DNA of 64,000 nucleotides from SZUA-35 sp963781035 (GCA_963781035.1 CAWAEN010000003.1:62001-126000), one strand, 5' to 3'. Positions 36,048 through 45,998 are shown, numbered from the stretch's first letter. The notes: generated from the sequence alone by a model not told the origin. Translations and numbers: made by a program.

Positions 36048-38420
36048 ATGGCACATCGGGGCGCTCAGGGAGAAGCCGACCGATCGGACGGTCCCGATGG
36101 CGATGAGCACAGTCGCAGCAAGCCAGACGATGCCGGCCCTGATCTGACCAAGGAGCTCCTGGACCTCGCCGTCGAGACCACCGGAGGAGCCACGTGCATC
36201 ATCGATCTTCGAACCGGGCGCGTCGAGGCGTCAGACGGGCTCGCCGAGCTGTTCGGCTTCAGCTCGTCGGAGCCACCCACATCCATCGAACAACTGCGTG
36301 AACGACTTCACCCGTCCGAGGTGAAGCGCATGGCCGACTCCGCACGACAGGCGATCAAACAGCACACCGAGTTCGCCGATACCCATCGCGTCGTCTGGCC
36401 GGACGGCAGCGTGCACTGGCTGATCGGGCGTATTCGTTTCCTCTACGACGACGACGGCCACGCGACGTTGCTCTACGGTTACGTGTTCAGCGCGGACCAA
36501 CGACAAGCCATCGAAGCCGAGCTGGTCCAGGCGGAAGCCAGGCTCATCCGCACTCAACGTGACGGCCAGCTGGGCACGTGGGAGATCGACGTCGCAACCG
36601 GCGTCACCACCCTCTCACCCGAGTTCGCCAAGATGCTCGGGGTGTCGGGACGAAAGTACGAGATGGACGAAGTCCTGCCGTCCATCGACGAGGCCTCACG
36701 CTCAGTCGTTGCGGCCCAGTACGAACATGTCGCTCGGCACGGCGGCACCTATGAATCCGAGCATCGGCTGGTCTCCTTGGACGCCGGCCAGGTGCGCTGG
36801 GTGCACGCTCGGGGAGAAGCGGTGCGCGATTCCTCAGGCCAGATCGTCAAGATCGTCGGTACGACCAGGGACATCACCGAACATCGGGAACGACTCGATT
36901 CATTCGAACGCACATCCCAACTGCTCAGCCTCTTGCAGGAGTCGACGCACGATGTCGTCTTCCAGACCGATGCCGACGGTCGGACCATCCTGGCGAACGA
37001 AGCCGGCTGGCACCACTTGACCGGTCGACCGGCCGGAAGCTGGCAAGGTGAGGGCTGGCTCGAGGCGGTCCACCCCAACGACCGGGCAGCGACCCGCCTC
37101 GAATACCGCAGGTCAATCGAGTTGGGCGAAGCATTCGACACCGAGCTTCGGTTCATGCACGTAGACGGGTCGGAGCGGTGGGCCCTGAGCCGAATGGTCC
37201 CGATGCTCGACGACGAGAACCGTCTCACCGGCTATGTCGGTCGTACCACCGACATCACGGCATTGAAGGCGGCCGAGAACGATCGAAATCAGCTCCAGGC
37301 CACACTCGCTCAGGCCCAACGACTCGACGCCATCGGCACCTTGGCCAGCGGAGTCGCCCACGACATCAACAATGCCCTCGCCGTCGTCAGACTGTCGCTC
37401 GAGTTGGCTGGTGCGGGACAAAGCGACACCGACAACCGTGCCCATTTCGATCGCACGAAGCTGGCGATCGAACAGGCCGAATCGGTGACGGCACAACTCC
37501 TCACTTTCGCCCGCCAGGCCAACAAGGCAAAAGTGCCGACCGACCTTCGAGCGCTCGTGACCGAGACCGTCGGCCTGCTCGAGAAGCTCATCTCCCATGC
37601 AGTGACGATCGAGATCGATCTCGGAGCCAGAGAGGTCTGGGTTCTCGGTGACCCGGTCCAGCTCCGGCAGGCCTTGACCAATCTGATCATCAACGCCAGC
37701 GACGCGATGCCGGACGGCGGGCCTCTCCGGGTCGAGGTGGACCTCACTGCCGGAACGACACCACAGGCCTCACTCCGTGTGATCGACGGCGGTACCGGCA
37801 TGTCAGAGGAGCATCTGGCCCGAGTGTTCGAGCCGTTCTTCACCACCAAACCGGTTGGTCAGGGCACTGGGCTCGGTCTCGCGGTCACACACGGAATCAT
37901 CGGAGCCCACCACGGCACGATCGAGGTCGAGTCCGATCTCGGCCGGGGCACGACGGTCACCTGCCGTCTACCAGGGATCCGTCCGCAGAGCAGTACCCCG
38001 ATCGACTTGACCGAGCCGTCACCATCTCGAGGACACAGGGAGCTGATTCTCGTCGCCGACGACAACGCGCCGCTTCGTGACGCAATCGTGATCGGTCTCG
38101 AGGGTGCCGGGTACCGCGTCGCCTTCACCGGCGATGGCTCAGGGCTGCTCGACCTCATCGTCGACTCCGACCCCCCAGCGCTGGCCATCCTCGATGTCGA
38201 CCTTCCCGGCCGCAACGGTGTGCAGTGCGCCCGTGTCCTGCGCGATCGCAGCCCAGAGCTGCCCGTGATCTTCATCACCGGATCGCCCGAGCACCACGAC
38301 CTCGAGGTCACCGGGCCCAACGACGACGTCGTCGGCAAACCGTTCGCCCTGAGCGACTTGCTCCACCGAGTCGCAGACCGCATTGCGTCCGACCGGTCAC
38401 CTGCATCGCACCTCGGCTGA
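36048..38420 (+). CDS. Hybrid sensor histidine kinase with PAS domains and C-terminal receiver
   Basis: A 790-residue protein, cytoplasmic by the absence of membrane helices. Three PAS-type segments (about 45-150, 160-285, 295-420; each ending in a GTTRDITE- or GRTTDITAL-type PAC) lead to a HisKA helix with the phosphorylatable His in GVAHDINNA (about 437). A HATPase domain follows (N-box LIINASDAMPDGG, then EPFFTTKPVGQGTGLGL). Last is a receiver domain with Asp in AILDVDLPGRNG (about 715) and Lys in VVGKPFALSDL. No adjacent response regulator exists; the receiver may relay to a partner elsewhere. The ATG at 36048 is the most reasonable start, with no strong ribosome binding site. Confidence 0.9.
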   Translation: MAHRGAQGEADRSDGPDGDEHSRSKPDDAGPDLTKELLDLAVETTGGATCIIDLRTGRVEASDGLAELFGFSSSEPPTSIEQLRERLHPSEVKRMADSARQAIKQHTEFADTHRVVWPDGSVHWLIGRIRFLYDDDGHATLLYGYVFSADQRQAIEAELVQAEARLIRTQRDGQLGTWEIDVATGVTTLSPEFAKMLGVSGRKYEMDEVLPSIDEASRSVVAAQYEHVARHGGTYESEHRLVSLDAGQVRWVHARGEAVRDSSGQIVKIVGTTRDITEHRERLDSFERTSQLLSLLQESTHDVVFQTDADGRTILANEAGWHHLTGRPAGSWQGEGWLEAVHPNDRAATRLEYRRSIELGEAFDTELRFMHVDGSERWALSRMVPMLDDENRLTGYVGRTTDITALKAAENDRNQLQATLAQAQRLDAIGTLASGVAHDINNALAVVRLSLELAGAGQSDTDNRAHFDRTKLAIEQAESVTAQLLTFARQANKAKVPTDLRALVTETVGLLEKLISHAVTIEIDLGAREVWVLGDPVQLRQALTNLIINASDAMPDGGPLRVEVDLTAGTTPQASLRVIDGGTGMSEEHLARVFEPFFTTKPVGQGTGLGLAVTHGIIGAHHGTIEVESDLGRGTTVTCRLPGIRPQSSTPIDLTEPSPSRGHRELILVADDNAPLRDAIVIGLEGAGYRVAFTGDGSGLLDLIVDSDPPALAILDVDLPGRNGVQCARVLRDRSPELPVIFITGSPEHHDLEVTGPNDDVVGKPFALSDLLHRVADRIASDRSPASHLG

Positions 38421-38485
38421 ATATCGCTGACCGCAGCAACGACCCGCAGTTGGCTCATCGGCACACGGACCGTACATTCGGGGCG

Positions 38486-39169
38486 GTGACTCGCCCCACG
38501 CTGCACTTGGCTCCCTCAGTGAGCACAGGCGACCGCATCACACCGCCGCCGACCACCAACTCCAGGCCGCCTTCCCTGCTCGTTCCGTGGCTGGCCGCCG
38601 GCGTCGGCCTGGCCGCTCTGGCTGCGTGGCCGAACCCGTCGATCAGCGACGCGGCCGGCGCCGAAACCCTCCCGATGGCGACCGGCACGCAGTCGCACCA
38701 CGTGCGAGCGTTCACTGCCACGCTGAACGAGACCGCCGTGCTCGCAGCACCGACACCGAGCGCTCCGGGCACGTCCGCATCGGCATCCATCGATCTTGCT
38801 GCGCTGGCGGACGCAGCTCGAACCGACATCGAGAACCAGCACGGTGGCATCGGCGCGCCGGGCGCCGTGGCTGCACTGCCCCTCTGGGGCGACCGTACGT
38901 TCGCGTCAGCACCGACCCAGCGACCGGAGCCGACCCCGGAACAGTGGGCCGCGCTCCGAGCCTGCGAGGCCAGCGACGACTACAGCGTCACGAACGACTC
39001 CGGCAAGTACCGAGGTGCCTATCAGTTCGACCTCGCGACATGGAAGTCCGTCGGCGGCGCCGGCGATCCATCTGAGGCAACGCCGGACGAACAAGACCTG
39101 CGAGCGGCCCTGCTCCACCAACAACGCGGCTCGTCACCCTGGCCGTTCTGCGGCCAACACCTCGACTAG
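38486..39169 (+). CDS. Secreted Rpf-like/transglycosylase domain protein
   Basis: A 227-residue protein with a membrane or signal segment (about 30-50, SLLVPWLAAGVGLAALAAW) and an Ala/Thr/Pro-rich linker. The C-terminal domain (about 148-227) has EQWAALRACEASDDYSV, GKYRGAYQFDLATWKSVGG and SSPWPFCGQHL. The Glu after ACE corresponds to the catalytic acid of resuscitation-promoting factors, and two Cys match the domain's disulfide. Likely cell-wall lytic activity at the surface. The GTG at 38486 is the best start but is not well supported by a ribosome binding site. Confidence 0.85.
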   Translation: MTRPTLHLAPSVSTGDRITPPPTTNSRPPSLLVPWLAAGVGLAALAAWPNPSISDAAGAETLPMATGTQSHHVRAFTATLNETAVLAAPTPSAPGTSASASIDLAALADAARTDIENQHGGIGAPGAVAALPLWGDRTFASAPTQRPEPTPEQWAALRACEASDDYSVTNDSGKYRGAYQFDLATWKSVGGAGDPSEATPDEQDLRAALLHQQRGSSPWPFCGQHLD

Positions 39170-40784
39170 CGATCGGCGATGACACGGCGCCGCGTCCGGC
39201 GGCCCAGCTCGTTGTCGATGATCACCGCAGCGCAGTTGCGCCCGGAGGCGCCCCAGACCCCGGCACCGGGGAAGGTGGCAGCACCGGTCAGGTACATGCC
39301 TTCGATCGGTGTCACGTAGCGAGTCGAGCTCGCGATCTCGTCCGAGCAGACGCGGCGAGCGGTCCGCCGGCAAATGACGTCGCGTGGCCCTGGGGCAGAT
39401 GGAAGTCGCGTTCGTAGTGAAGCGGTGTCACCGCCCGCCACTCCCTGATCGAGTCTCGGAAACCCGGTTCGAAGAGCTCAGCAGCCACGTCGAGCCATCG
39501 CTCGGGTTCCGTGCTCTGCTCCCAGCCACCGGCGAGGTGATAGGGCGTGAACAGCACTTCGAGGCTGAGGACGTGCTCGTCGACGTCGCCTGACGGCACA
39601 ACCGACCGATCGTTGATCGATGGGACATTCAGGAACAGGATCGGTCGAGCGAGGACCTCACCCGATTGCATGAGACGGAAACCCCGGTCGATGTCGGCCA
39701 GCGGCGGGGCCACGATCGTGCTCGGCGACAACGGGTCGTCGAAACCTGTGGTGGCGAAGCGGTCGGCGTCGAAGTGTTTCCAGTTCGGCAGACCGCTGAT
39801 GCGGGCATCGATCTTCGACTCGTATCCGGCCTGAGGAGCCCGATCCCTCCACTTGGCCACAAACCCCGACGCCGACGTCGGCGGGTTGTCGAGATGGTGG
39901 ACGATCGCCTCCCGCGGGTCGCACGCCACCACGACCGTGGGCGCCTCGATCACGATCGTGTCGGCATCAGTGGCACCGGCCACGGCGACGCCGCGCACAT
40001 GCTCTCCCTCACACAGGATCGACTGCACTCGAGCACCGACGCGAATCTCGCCGCCAGCCGCCTCGAACGCAGCGGCAACGGTGTCGGTGAGGGCGCCGCT
40101 GCCGCCGACCGGCCGACCCGTGGTGCCAACGTGTTTGAAGGCCCAGGCCAAGGCCCCGAGTCCCGTTCCAGGGGTCTCGGGAGACAGGCCCCACACCGCC
40201 GGGCCGGCAGCCATCGCCGGCCCGAGGAGATCCTCCGAGTCGAAGAAGCTCCGAAGCACGTCGCCGACCGAGCGACGAGACCAACGCATCACCGTGAGTG
40301 CAGCAGGTGTCGACCGCCGGCCGAGTGAACGACGAATCAGATTCGCTGCTGCGGGAGGTTCTGCGGCCAGCCGCATGATCAGCTCGGCGGCCGGCACCGC
40401 AACTTCGGCGTATCGCCGGTAGTTGACGACCTCCTCCGGATGGGTGATCGCCAACGACTCGAGCGTGGCTTCCACACTGTGTCGAATGGGGATCGGCCCG
40501 GCCGCGTCCCAGCCGCGGGCCACCATGCCGGGGTCGAGATCGATGTAGCGCAATCCGAAGTCGGCGAGCCCGAGTTCGTCGATCAGCGGGATGCTGCGGA
40601 CCATCGTGTGATCGCAGTTGCAGACGTTGACGCGAACGCCACATGCCGATTCGGTGCCCGCGCACCCACCGACCTGCTCCCTGGCTTCGAGCACGAGCGT
40701 CCGCAGTCCGCCCTTGGCCAGATAGGCGGCACAGACGAGGCCGTTGTGTCCACCACCGACGACGATGGCGTCGTAATCGTGCAT
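39166..40784 (-). CDS. Phytoene-dehydrogenase-like FAD oxidoreductase (frameshift near C-terminus)
   Basis: About 538 residues. The N-terminus MHDYDAIVVGGGHNGLVCAA has the FAD-binding GxGxxG-type loop, followed by LVLEAREQVGG. The C-terminal YVTPIEGMYLTGAATFPGAG and VWGASGRNCAAV close the FAD site, as in the NAD(P)/FAD-dependent CrtI-related family. One base change near 39350-39380 separates SFAGGPLAA from CSDEIASSTRY. The usual substrates are carotenoid precursors, but many homologues act on other lipids. The start at 40784 is the first sensible ATG. It is convergent with the Rpf-like gene (4-bp overlap). Confidence 0.88.
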
Positions 40785-40852
40785 GGGGCCAGTCTCGCAG
40801 TTGTGGGCGACGACCACCACGGGAGGGAGGGCCCACGGCTACCGTTTCGGCC

Positions 40853-41626
40853 ATGTCCTCCCGCCGTCTCAGCGAACTCCGCGCCTCGGACCTCCTCGAC
40901 CACCTGAGCGAGACGTCGATCCTCGTGTTGCCGCTCGGCGCTGTCGAACAGCATGGACCCCATTTGCCGTTCGTCACCGATCTCGAGATCGCCAGGGCGT
41001 GCGCCGAGGCGGTGGTCGACCGAGTCGGTGACGAACTCGACCTGTGGCTGCTCGAGCCCTTGGCCTTCACGAAGTCGAACGAGCACGCCGGCACACCCGG
41101 CACCTTCTGGCTCGGGCCCGAGACCCTGTTGCGTGTGCTCGACGACATCGGACGGTCGATGGCGGCGACCCCGGCCCGCAAGCTGGCGTTCCTCAACGGT
41201 CATGGTGGCAACTCGTCGCTGGTCAACGTCGCGTGTCGCGAACTCCGACTCCACCACGGCCTGGAGACCTTCCTCCTCCACCCGAACGTCCCTCCGGATC
41301 AGGGCGGGCCGTCAACCGAGGAGGAGCTTGGTTTCGGTATCCACGGCGGCGTCGGCGAGACCTCCCTCATGCTCCACCTCAGACCCGACCTGGTGCGGAT
41401 GGATCTCGCGACCCGAAACGTTCCCGAACATCTCGCGGCCAACGAACACGTGAAGTTCGGCGGGACGGTGAGTTTCGGTTGGCTGGCCGGCGACTTCGGC
41501 CCTGATGGCCACATCGGCGATCCGACCGGTGCCACGCCTGAGCGAGGCCGGCAGTCGTTCGAGGCGGCTGTCGACCGGCTGAGCGCTGCATTCGCGGAGA
41601 TCGCCGACTTCCGATTCCGGGATTGA
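40853..41626 (+). CDS. Creatininase-family amidohydrolase
   Basis: A 257-residue metal-dependent hydrolase. The family's metal ligands are visible: Glu and His in GAVEQHGPHLPF, Asp in VTDLEIA, then SNEHAGTPG and the later Glu in GGVGETSLML. NGHGGNSS (about 120) is the conserved glycine-rich stretch. The family covers creatininase, FAPy deformylase and mycofactocin MftE-type peptidases; no mft genes are near, so the role is open. The ATG at 40853 gives normal length. It is divergent from the oxidoreductase gene and followed 10 bp later by the next gene. Confidence 0.88.
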   Translation: MSSRRLSELRASDLLDHLSETSILVLPLGAVEQHGPHLPFVTDLEIARACAEAVVDRVGDELDLWLLEPLAFTKSNEHAGTPGTFWLGPETLLRVLDDIGRSMAATPARKLAFLNGHGGNSSLVNVACRELRLHHGLETFLLHPNVPPDQGGPSTEEELGFGIHGGVGETSLMLHLRPDLVRMDLATRNVPEHLAANEHVKFGGTVSFGWLAGDFGPDGHIGDPTGATPERGRQSFEAAVDRLSAAFAEIADFRFRD

Positions 41627-41636
41627 GGCAGCGGGC

Positions 41637-42162
41637 ATGACCGCGATGATCGTGCACGCTCACCCCGTGCCTGACAGCCTCAATCGCGCCCTCGTCGCGG
41701 CTGCCATCGACGGACTCTCCGGCGCCGACGCCGCCCTCGCATCCTCGTCACCGATCTCGGCCTCGCTCTACGATGGCGACGATCCGACGGCCGCCGATCT
41801 GTGCGTCGTCGAGACGCTGGTGTTCGTCTACCCAACCTGGTGGGGAGGACCGCCTGCGCTGCTCCTCGACTGGATCGAGCGTCGCCTCGGCCCGTGGATC
41901 GACGGTGCGCCCTCCGACCCGTCGCCGTTGTCGTCGGTTCGACGGCTGGCTGCGGTCACCACGCATGGTTCACCGCGCCTATCTGAATCGGGTGACGGGC
42001 GAACCCGGTCGCCGTCTCTTCGCGACGTCGGTGCGATCGCTGTGTGCACCCGGGTGCCGCTGGAAGTGGCTGGCGTACTACGGCATCGACGCCGACGACG
42101 ATGTCAGCCGGGCCGACTTCGTGGCCCAGGTCCCCGCCGACCTCCGCGCCTTCACCCGCTGA
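41637..42162 (+). CDS. NAD(P)H-dependent quinone reductase-like flavoprotein (frameshifted)
   Basis: A ~174-residue flavodoxin-fold protein. The N-terminal half has IVHAHPVPDSLNRAL (flavin phosphate site) and VFVYPTWWGGPPALLLDW. The C-terminal half, one frame away from ~41965, reads NRVTGEPGRRLFATSV, WLAYYGIDADDD and ends DLRAFTR. A one-base change near the TT in THGS restores the usual THGSxxxxNR motif. Likely quinone or azo-compound two-electron reduction. It follows the creatininase gene closely and converges with the next reductase. Confidence 0.82.
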
Positions 42163-42180
42163 CCCCCATCCACCCTCCCG

Positions 42181-42747
42181 TCACCAGCGACGGAAGGTCT
42201 GTTCGACTCGGCCGGACGCGAACTCGACGTCGGAGTCATGGATCGAGAGAAAGCTTCGTCGGCAACGTGATGCGCAGTTGGTCCGGAACGAGCGCATGAG
42301 CGTGAGCCGGCCGTTGTCGCCGACGGACCGCATCTTCCGGCGGTCGTGTGGCGTTGTCGTGATGGCCCCGACCCGGCGCACCTGCGTGAGACCCGGGCGC
42401 ACCTTGTTCTTGTCGTTCAGCACGAACCCGACACCCGGGACCATGGTCCGTTCGAGCCAACCCTTCAGGTGAGCGGGGATCGTGAACATCGTGGTCGGGT
42501 AGCCGAACAGCACCGCCTCGGCCGACTGGACCAGCGACACCGAAGCCTCGACGTGGGGGCAGCACACGTTGTCGTCGTCGTGGTAGCGCCGACGCTCCTC
42601 CTCGGTCATGAACCGAGGGAAGCCGCTGGCCAACAGATCGAGACGGTCGACGTCGTGGCCCCGGCGCTCCAAGACGGCAACACCGTGGTCGACCAGCTGT
42701 TTGCCTCGTTGCTCGCGGTGGAAGGCGTCGACCACGAGGATCTTCAT
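42181..42747 (-). CDS. NAD(P)H-dependent flavodoxin-fold oxidoreductase
   Basis: A 188-residue protein related to the preceding one and in opposite orientation. MKILVVDAFHREQRG opens the fold, VLFGYPTTMFTIPAHLKGWLER is the flavin-contacting segment, and a GAITTTPHDRRKM stretch lies in place of the usual THG motif. Members reduce quinones or drugs with NAD(P)H. The C-terminus (SFLSIHDSDVEFASG) may contain a compensated frame disturbance but keeps length. No direct operon partner. Confidence 0.82.
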   Translation of the reverse strand: MKILVVDAFHREQRGKQLVDHGVAVLERRGHDVDRLDLLASGFPRFMTEEERRRYHDDDNVCCPHVEASVSLVQSAEAVLFGYPTTMFTIPAHLKGWLERTMVPGVGFVLNDKNKVRPGLTQVRRVGAITTTPHDRRKMRSVGDNGRLTLMRSFRTNCASRCRRSFLSIHDSDVEFASGRVEQTFRRW

Positions 42748-42791
42748 CGCACGTCCACATCAATCCTCGAACTCGTCAAACCCTCGAAACG

Positions 42792-42831
42792 CTTGGGTGG
42801 GCCACCCCTCCGCCGGGATGACCCACCCAAG
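42792..42831 (-). terminator. Intrinsic terminator after the ABC-transporter operon
   Basis: A perfect 10-bp inverted repeat (CTTGGGTGGG / CCCACCCAAG) with a 20-nt loop, placed 24 bp downstream of the substrate-binding-protein stop on the minus strand. A short T-containing tract (CGTTTCG) follows on that strand. It should end the minus-strand transport operon. Confidence 0.7.
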
Positions 42832-42854
42832 TTCATACTCGACGAATCAGTCGA

Positions 42855-44117
42855 TCACAGTCCGATCGACTCGTCGATGAATTCGTTGGTCACCAGATCC
42901 TCGGCGGTGATTCCGTCCGGGACGTTGATCGAGGGGACCTGCTCCTGGGTCACCTCGATCACTTCGGCCACCCGGTCGAGGTCGAAGTCACCGAGCGTGC
43001 CGTTCGGACCGTTGCCGACGAAGTTCAAGCGGCCCATCTCGCTGGCGGCGCTCGCCACGCTCTCTTCGCTGAGCTGCCAGAAGCTGTCGATGTCGATGAC
43101 CGCCTGGAGGATGGCAGCGTTGGTCGCTGTCGGGTCGTTCTGGAAATCAACGGCCGACTGCTGCAGGAGCGGCACGAGTGCGGTCAGGCAGGAGCGGGCA
43201 GCGTCATCGAGATTGGAATCCAGGATCGCCAGCGGGCCCTGATAGATCTCGAAGCCTGCGTCGTGGATCAGCAGGAAATCGATCGGCTTGCCCCACTCGG
43301 TGAAGACGTTCTCGTAGTTGTACGGCTCCTGGGTGGCGAATCCCTGTTGCATCAGCGCACCGCCCTCAGCGATGAACCGCGTGGGGGCACCATCGTAGGA
43401 ACCGTCGAGCTGATCGGGATCGACCAGGCCGGCACCGGAGAGAAACTCGGTGTAGGTCGCACCACCGAAGTGGGCGATCACGGCGCCGGTGTCCTTGACC
43501 TCATCCCAACTCGAGATCGGGTAGGTCTCGGGGTCGAACATCACGATCTGTGGGTTGATGTCGAGCGGAGCGAAGACGGCCGTGGTCGGGAAGTCCTCGT
43601 AGTTGTTGATCGCCTCGTCGGTGTTGACGTAGCCGAGCAGGATGTCGGTGTCGGTGGCCATCACCGCGATGGTGGTCTGGCTACCGAGGAACGGACCGCC
43701 GGCCCGAACCTCGACCGTGATGCTCGGGTCGGCTGCCAGCGGGCCACTGAAGCGCCCGGACTCCGGGTCGACCGAACCCTCGCCGCCGGTCAGGTTGTAG
43801 ACCGCGCCGTGCTCGGGCTCGGGGAACCAATCGGTCTGGATGACGATCGGATTCGGGCAGTCGGCGAGGTTGCCTTCTGCCATCGCCTCGCCGTCGTCAC
43901 CGCTCTCCTCGTCGGTGTCTTCGCCGGTGTCGTCGCTGGTGTCGTCGCTGGTGTCGTCGCTGGTGTCGTCGCTGGTGAGGTCAGCGCTCTCTTCGCTCGT
44001 GTCGGAGGAGTCCTCCTCCGCTGCGTCATCGCTGCCACATGCGGCTGCAACGAGGCCGAATGCCATGAGCAGTGCAAGCAGCCGAAGCCACCGTGGGTTG
44101 TGTTCCGTGCCGGTCAT
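42855..44117 (-). CDS. NMT1/THI5-like ABC-transporter substrate-binding lipoprotein
   Basis: A 420-residue lipoprotein: the signal ends LVAAAC (Cys about 27) and a very acidic Ser/Asp/Glu linker follows, including an SDDT repeat encoded by 43927-43974. The binding domain starts IVIQTDWFPEPEHGA and contains TDTDILLGYVNTDEA and PINFxx-type loops. AGGGGAG precedes the ATG at 44117. It is the last gene of a transport operon with the permease and ATPase upstream. NMT1/THI5-like proteins bind sulfonates, pyrimidine precursors or other small organics; the neighbours argue for a nitrogen heterocycle (inference). Confidence 0.9.
   Translation of the reverse strand: MTGTEHNPRWLRLLALLMAFGLVAAACGSDDAAEEDSSDTSEESADLTSDDTSDDTSDDTSDDTGEDTDEESGDDGEAMAEGNLADCPNPIVIQTDWFPEPEHGAVYNLTGGEGSVDPESGRFSGPLAADPSITVEVRAGGPFLGSQTTIAVMATDTDILLGYVNTDEAINNYEDFPTTAVFAPLDINPQIVMFDPETYPISSWDEVKDTGAVIAHFGGATYTEFLSGAGLVDPDQLDGSYDGAPTRFIAEGGALMQQGFATQEPYNYENVFTEWGKPIDFLLIHDAGFEIYQGPLAILDSNLDDAARSCLTALVPLLQQSAVDFQNDPTATNAAILQAVIDIDSFWQLSEESVASAASEMGRLNFVGNGPNGTLGDFDLDRVAEVIEVTQEQVPSINVPDGITAEDLVTNEFIDESIGL
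43927..43974. repeat. 4 x 12-bp tandem repeat (GTGTCGTCGCTG)
   Basis: Four exact copies of a 12-bp unit inside the acidic linker of the substrate-binding protein, encoding a repeated Ser-Asp-Asp-Thr motif on the minus strand. It is probably slippage-prone, changing the length of the linker between the lipid anchor and the binding domain. Confidence 0.95.
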
Positions 44118-44214
44118 TGCATCTCCCCTGTAGTACGTCCGCAGGTACGAACGGTTGGATGTATTGCCTGCGCACCATTCACTTCGGTGCACTTCGATCG
44201 GCTCATCGGGCCCC

Positions 44215-45084
44215 TCATTGCACCGGCTGATGCCAGTGCCGTGTGAGCCGTTGCCCGAGCCAACCGAAGAACTGGAAAAACACGATGCCGAGCAGTGCCG
44301 ACAGCATGATGGCTGCCACCAGTTCGCCCGGCGACAAGCGACTGCTGTAGAGCAGGATTCGATTGCCGAGGTCTCGCGGGCCTCGCTGGAAGAACAAACC
44401 GCCGACGATCGCACCGATGACCGAGAGTCCGGCCGAGATCTGGAAGCCGGTGAACATGGCAGGAAGGGCTGCCGGCAGCTGGAGCTTGACGAGCTTGGTC
44501 CACCGACTGGTGTTGTGAAGAGCGAAGAGTTCGTGCAGACCGACCTCGGCCGACTTCAATCCGAAGAGGGTGTTGGTGATGATCGGGAAGAGACTGATGA
44601 TCACGCACACCAAGACCCGCGACCAGAACCCGAATCCGATCAGCAGGCCGATCAAGGGAACGAGTGCGAGCACGGGCACCGTCTGGAGGAACACGGCGTA
44701 TGGGTAGAACGAGGTCTCGACCCACTTGGCCTGACTCATCAGAACGGCAAAGGTGACACCGATGGCCATCGAGATGACCAGCCCGACGAACGCCACCTCG
44801 AACGTCACCCACAAAGCGGTGAGAAGTTGCCACGGCTGATCGCCGATCTTGCCGTCCCAGAAGCTGGTGACGACTTCGTGCGGATACGGCAACACCGTCT
44901 TGCGTCCGATGTCGTCGAGCCCGAAGTGCGTGTACGCATACCAGATGCCCACGAATCCGAGGAAGACCACGAATGGCGGGCCGATTCGCTTGGCCAACGA
45001 CTCACGCCGGCGTGTCGACCCAACAGAAGGACTGACCGCCGGGGTGTCGACGGCGGAGGAGGTTCTGGTCTCGAGGTCGGTCAT
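44215..45084 (-). CDS. ABC-transporter permease (NitT/TauT type)
   Basis: A 289-residue permease with about six helices and a ~35-residue polar N-terminus. The EAA-type cytoplasmic loop is visible around 205-225 (GLHELFALHNTSRWTKLVKL in parts: GLHELFALHN, SRWTKLVKLQLPAALP). IGLLIGFGFWSRV and SAGLSVIGAIVGGLFF are typical of the sulfonate/nitrate/pyrimidine subfamily. Start and ATPase stop overlap as ATGA, so the two are coupled. Confidence 0.9.
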   Translation of the reverse strand: MTDLETRTSSAVDTPAVSPSVGSTRRRESLAKRIGPPFVVFLGFVGIWYAYTHFGLDDIGRKTVLPYPHEVVTSFWDGKIGDQPWQLLTALWVTFEVAFVGLVISMAIGVTFAVLMSQAKWVETSFYPYAVFLQTVPVLALVPLIGLLIGFGFWSRVLVCVIISLFPIITNTLFGLKSAEVGLHELFALHNTSRWTKLVKLQLPAALPAMFTGFQISAGLSVIGAIVGGLFFQRGPRDLGNRILLYSSRLSPGELVAAIMLSALLGIVFFQFFGWLGQRLTRHWHQPVQ

Positions 45085-45863
45085 GTGTGAGCTCCTCGGA
45101 GGGCGTGACTCAACTCGGCGCTGATCCGGACGAACTCGGGGTCGAACCGAAGATCCGCGTCCCGCGGATAGGGGAAGGGGACGTCGTGGCTGTCGACGAT
45201 GCGGCCCGGGCGCCCCGACATGACCAGCACCCGCGTGCTCATGAACACCGCCTCGGTGATGGAGTGGGTGATGAACAGCCCGGCGAAGCCCTCCTGCTGA
45301 AAGAGGCGGAGGGCCTCCTCGTTCATTGTTTCGCGAGTGATCTCGTCGAGCGCACCGAAGGGCTCATCGAAGAGGAACACGGGCGGCGACATCACGAGTG
45401 ACCGGGCAAGCGACACACGCATGCGCATGCCTCCCGACAGCTGGCGGGGATAGTGGGACTCGAACCCCGAGAGCCCGACCTTGTCGATGGCTTCTTGTGC
45501 TCGCTCCCGCCGATCAGAGGCACCGTCACCGTGTAGCTCGGCGATCAACTCGACATTGCCCATGACGGTGCGCCACGGAAGCAACGTGGCGTCTTGGAAC
45601 ACGTAGCCGATGTTGCTGCGATCGACGGAGCACGTGCCGGTCGTTTCCTGGTCGAGGCCGGAAGCAAGACGGAGCAACGTGCTCTTGCCGCATCCCGACG
45701 GGCCGACGACGGTGACGAACTCGCCAGGCCGAACATCGAACGAGACATCCCGAAGCGCTTCGGTGCCATCAGGAAACGTCTTGCCAACCCCGTCGAACAC
45801 CAGAGCTGGAGATCCTGTTCGCTTCGGTTCGGTCAAATCGATCAACTCCTGCACGATCCCCAC
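45081..45863 (-). CDS. ABC-transporter ATP-binding protein (NitT/TauT type)
   Basis: A 260-residue ATPase: Walker A GPSGCGKST (about 57), Q-loop YVFQDATLLPW, signature LSGGMRMRVSLARSLV, Walker B VFLFDEPFGALDEI and the H-loop FITHSITEAV. It energises uptake of the ligand captured by the lipoprotein encoded two genes downstream. The GTG at 45863 was used; a later start is possible because the first ~20 residues lie before the conserved fold. A 135-bp gap separates it from the amidohydrolase gene. Confidence 0.92.
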   Translation of the reverse strand: MGIVQELIDLTEPKRTGSPALVFDGVGKTFPDGTEALRDVSFDVRPGEFVTVVGPSGCGKSTLLRLASGLDQETTGTCSVDRSNIGYVFQDATLLPWRTVMGNVELIAELHGDGASDRRERAQEAIDKVGLSGFESHYPRQLSGGMRMRVSLARSLVMSPPVFLFDEPFGALDEITRETMNEEALRLFQQEGFAGLFITHSITEAVFMSTRVLVMSGRPGRIVDSHDVPFPYPRDADLRFDPEFVRISAELSHALRGAHT

Positions 45864-45998
45864 AATCTACGCCCGCACCGTGGATGGGTTGTTGTAGAAA
45901 TGTGAACACAAGGTTTCATCGGGGCCCGGTCGCGGACTCTAGCCAGGGACGTCCGACTTGTCGCTCGCGAAGCAGGGTCGATCGACTCCCGACCGCAC

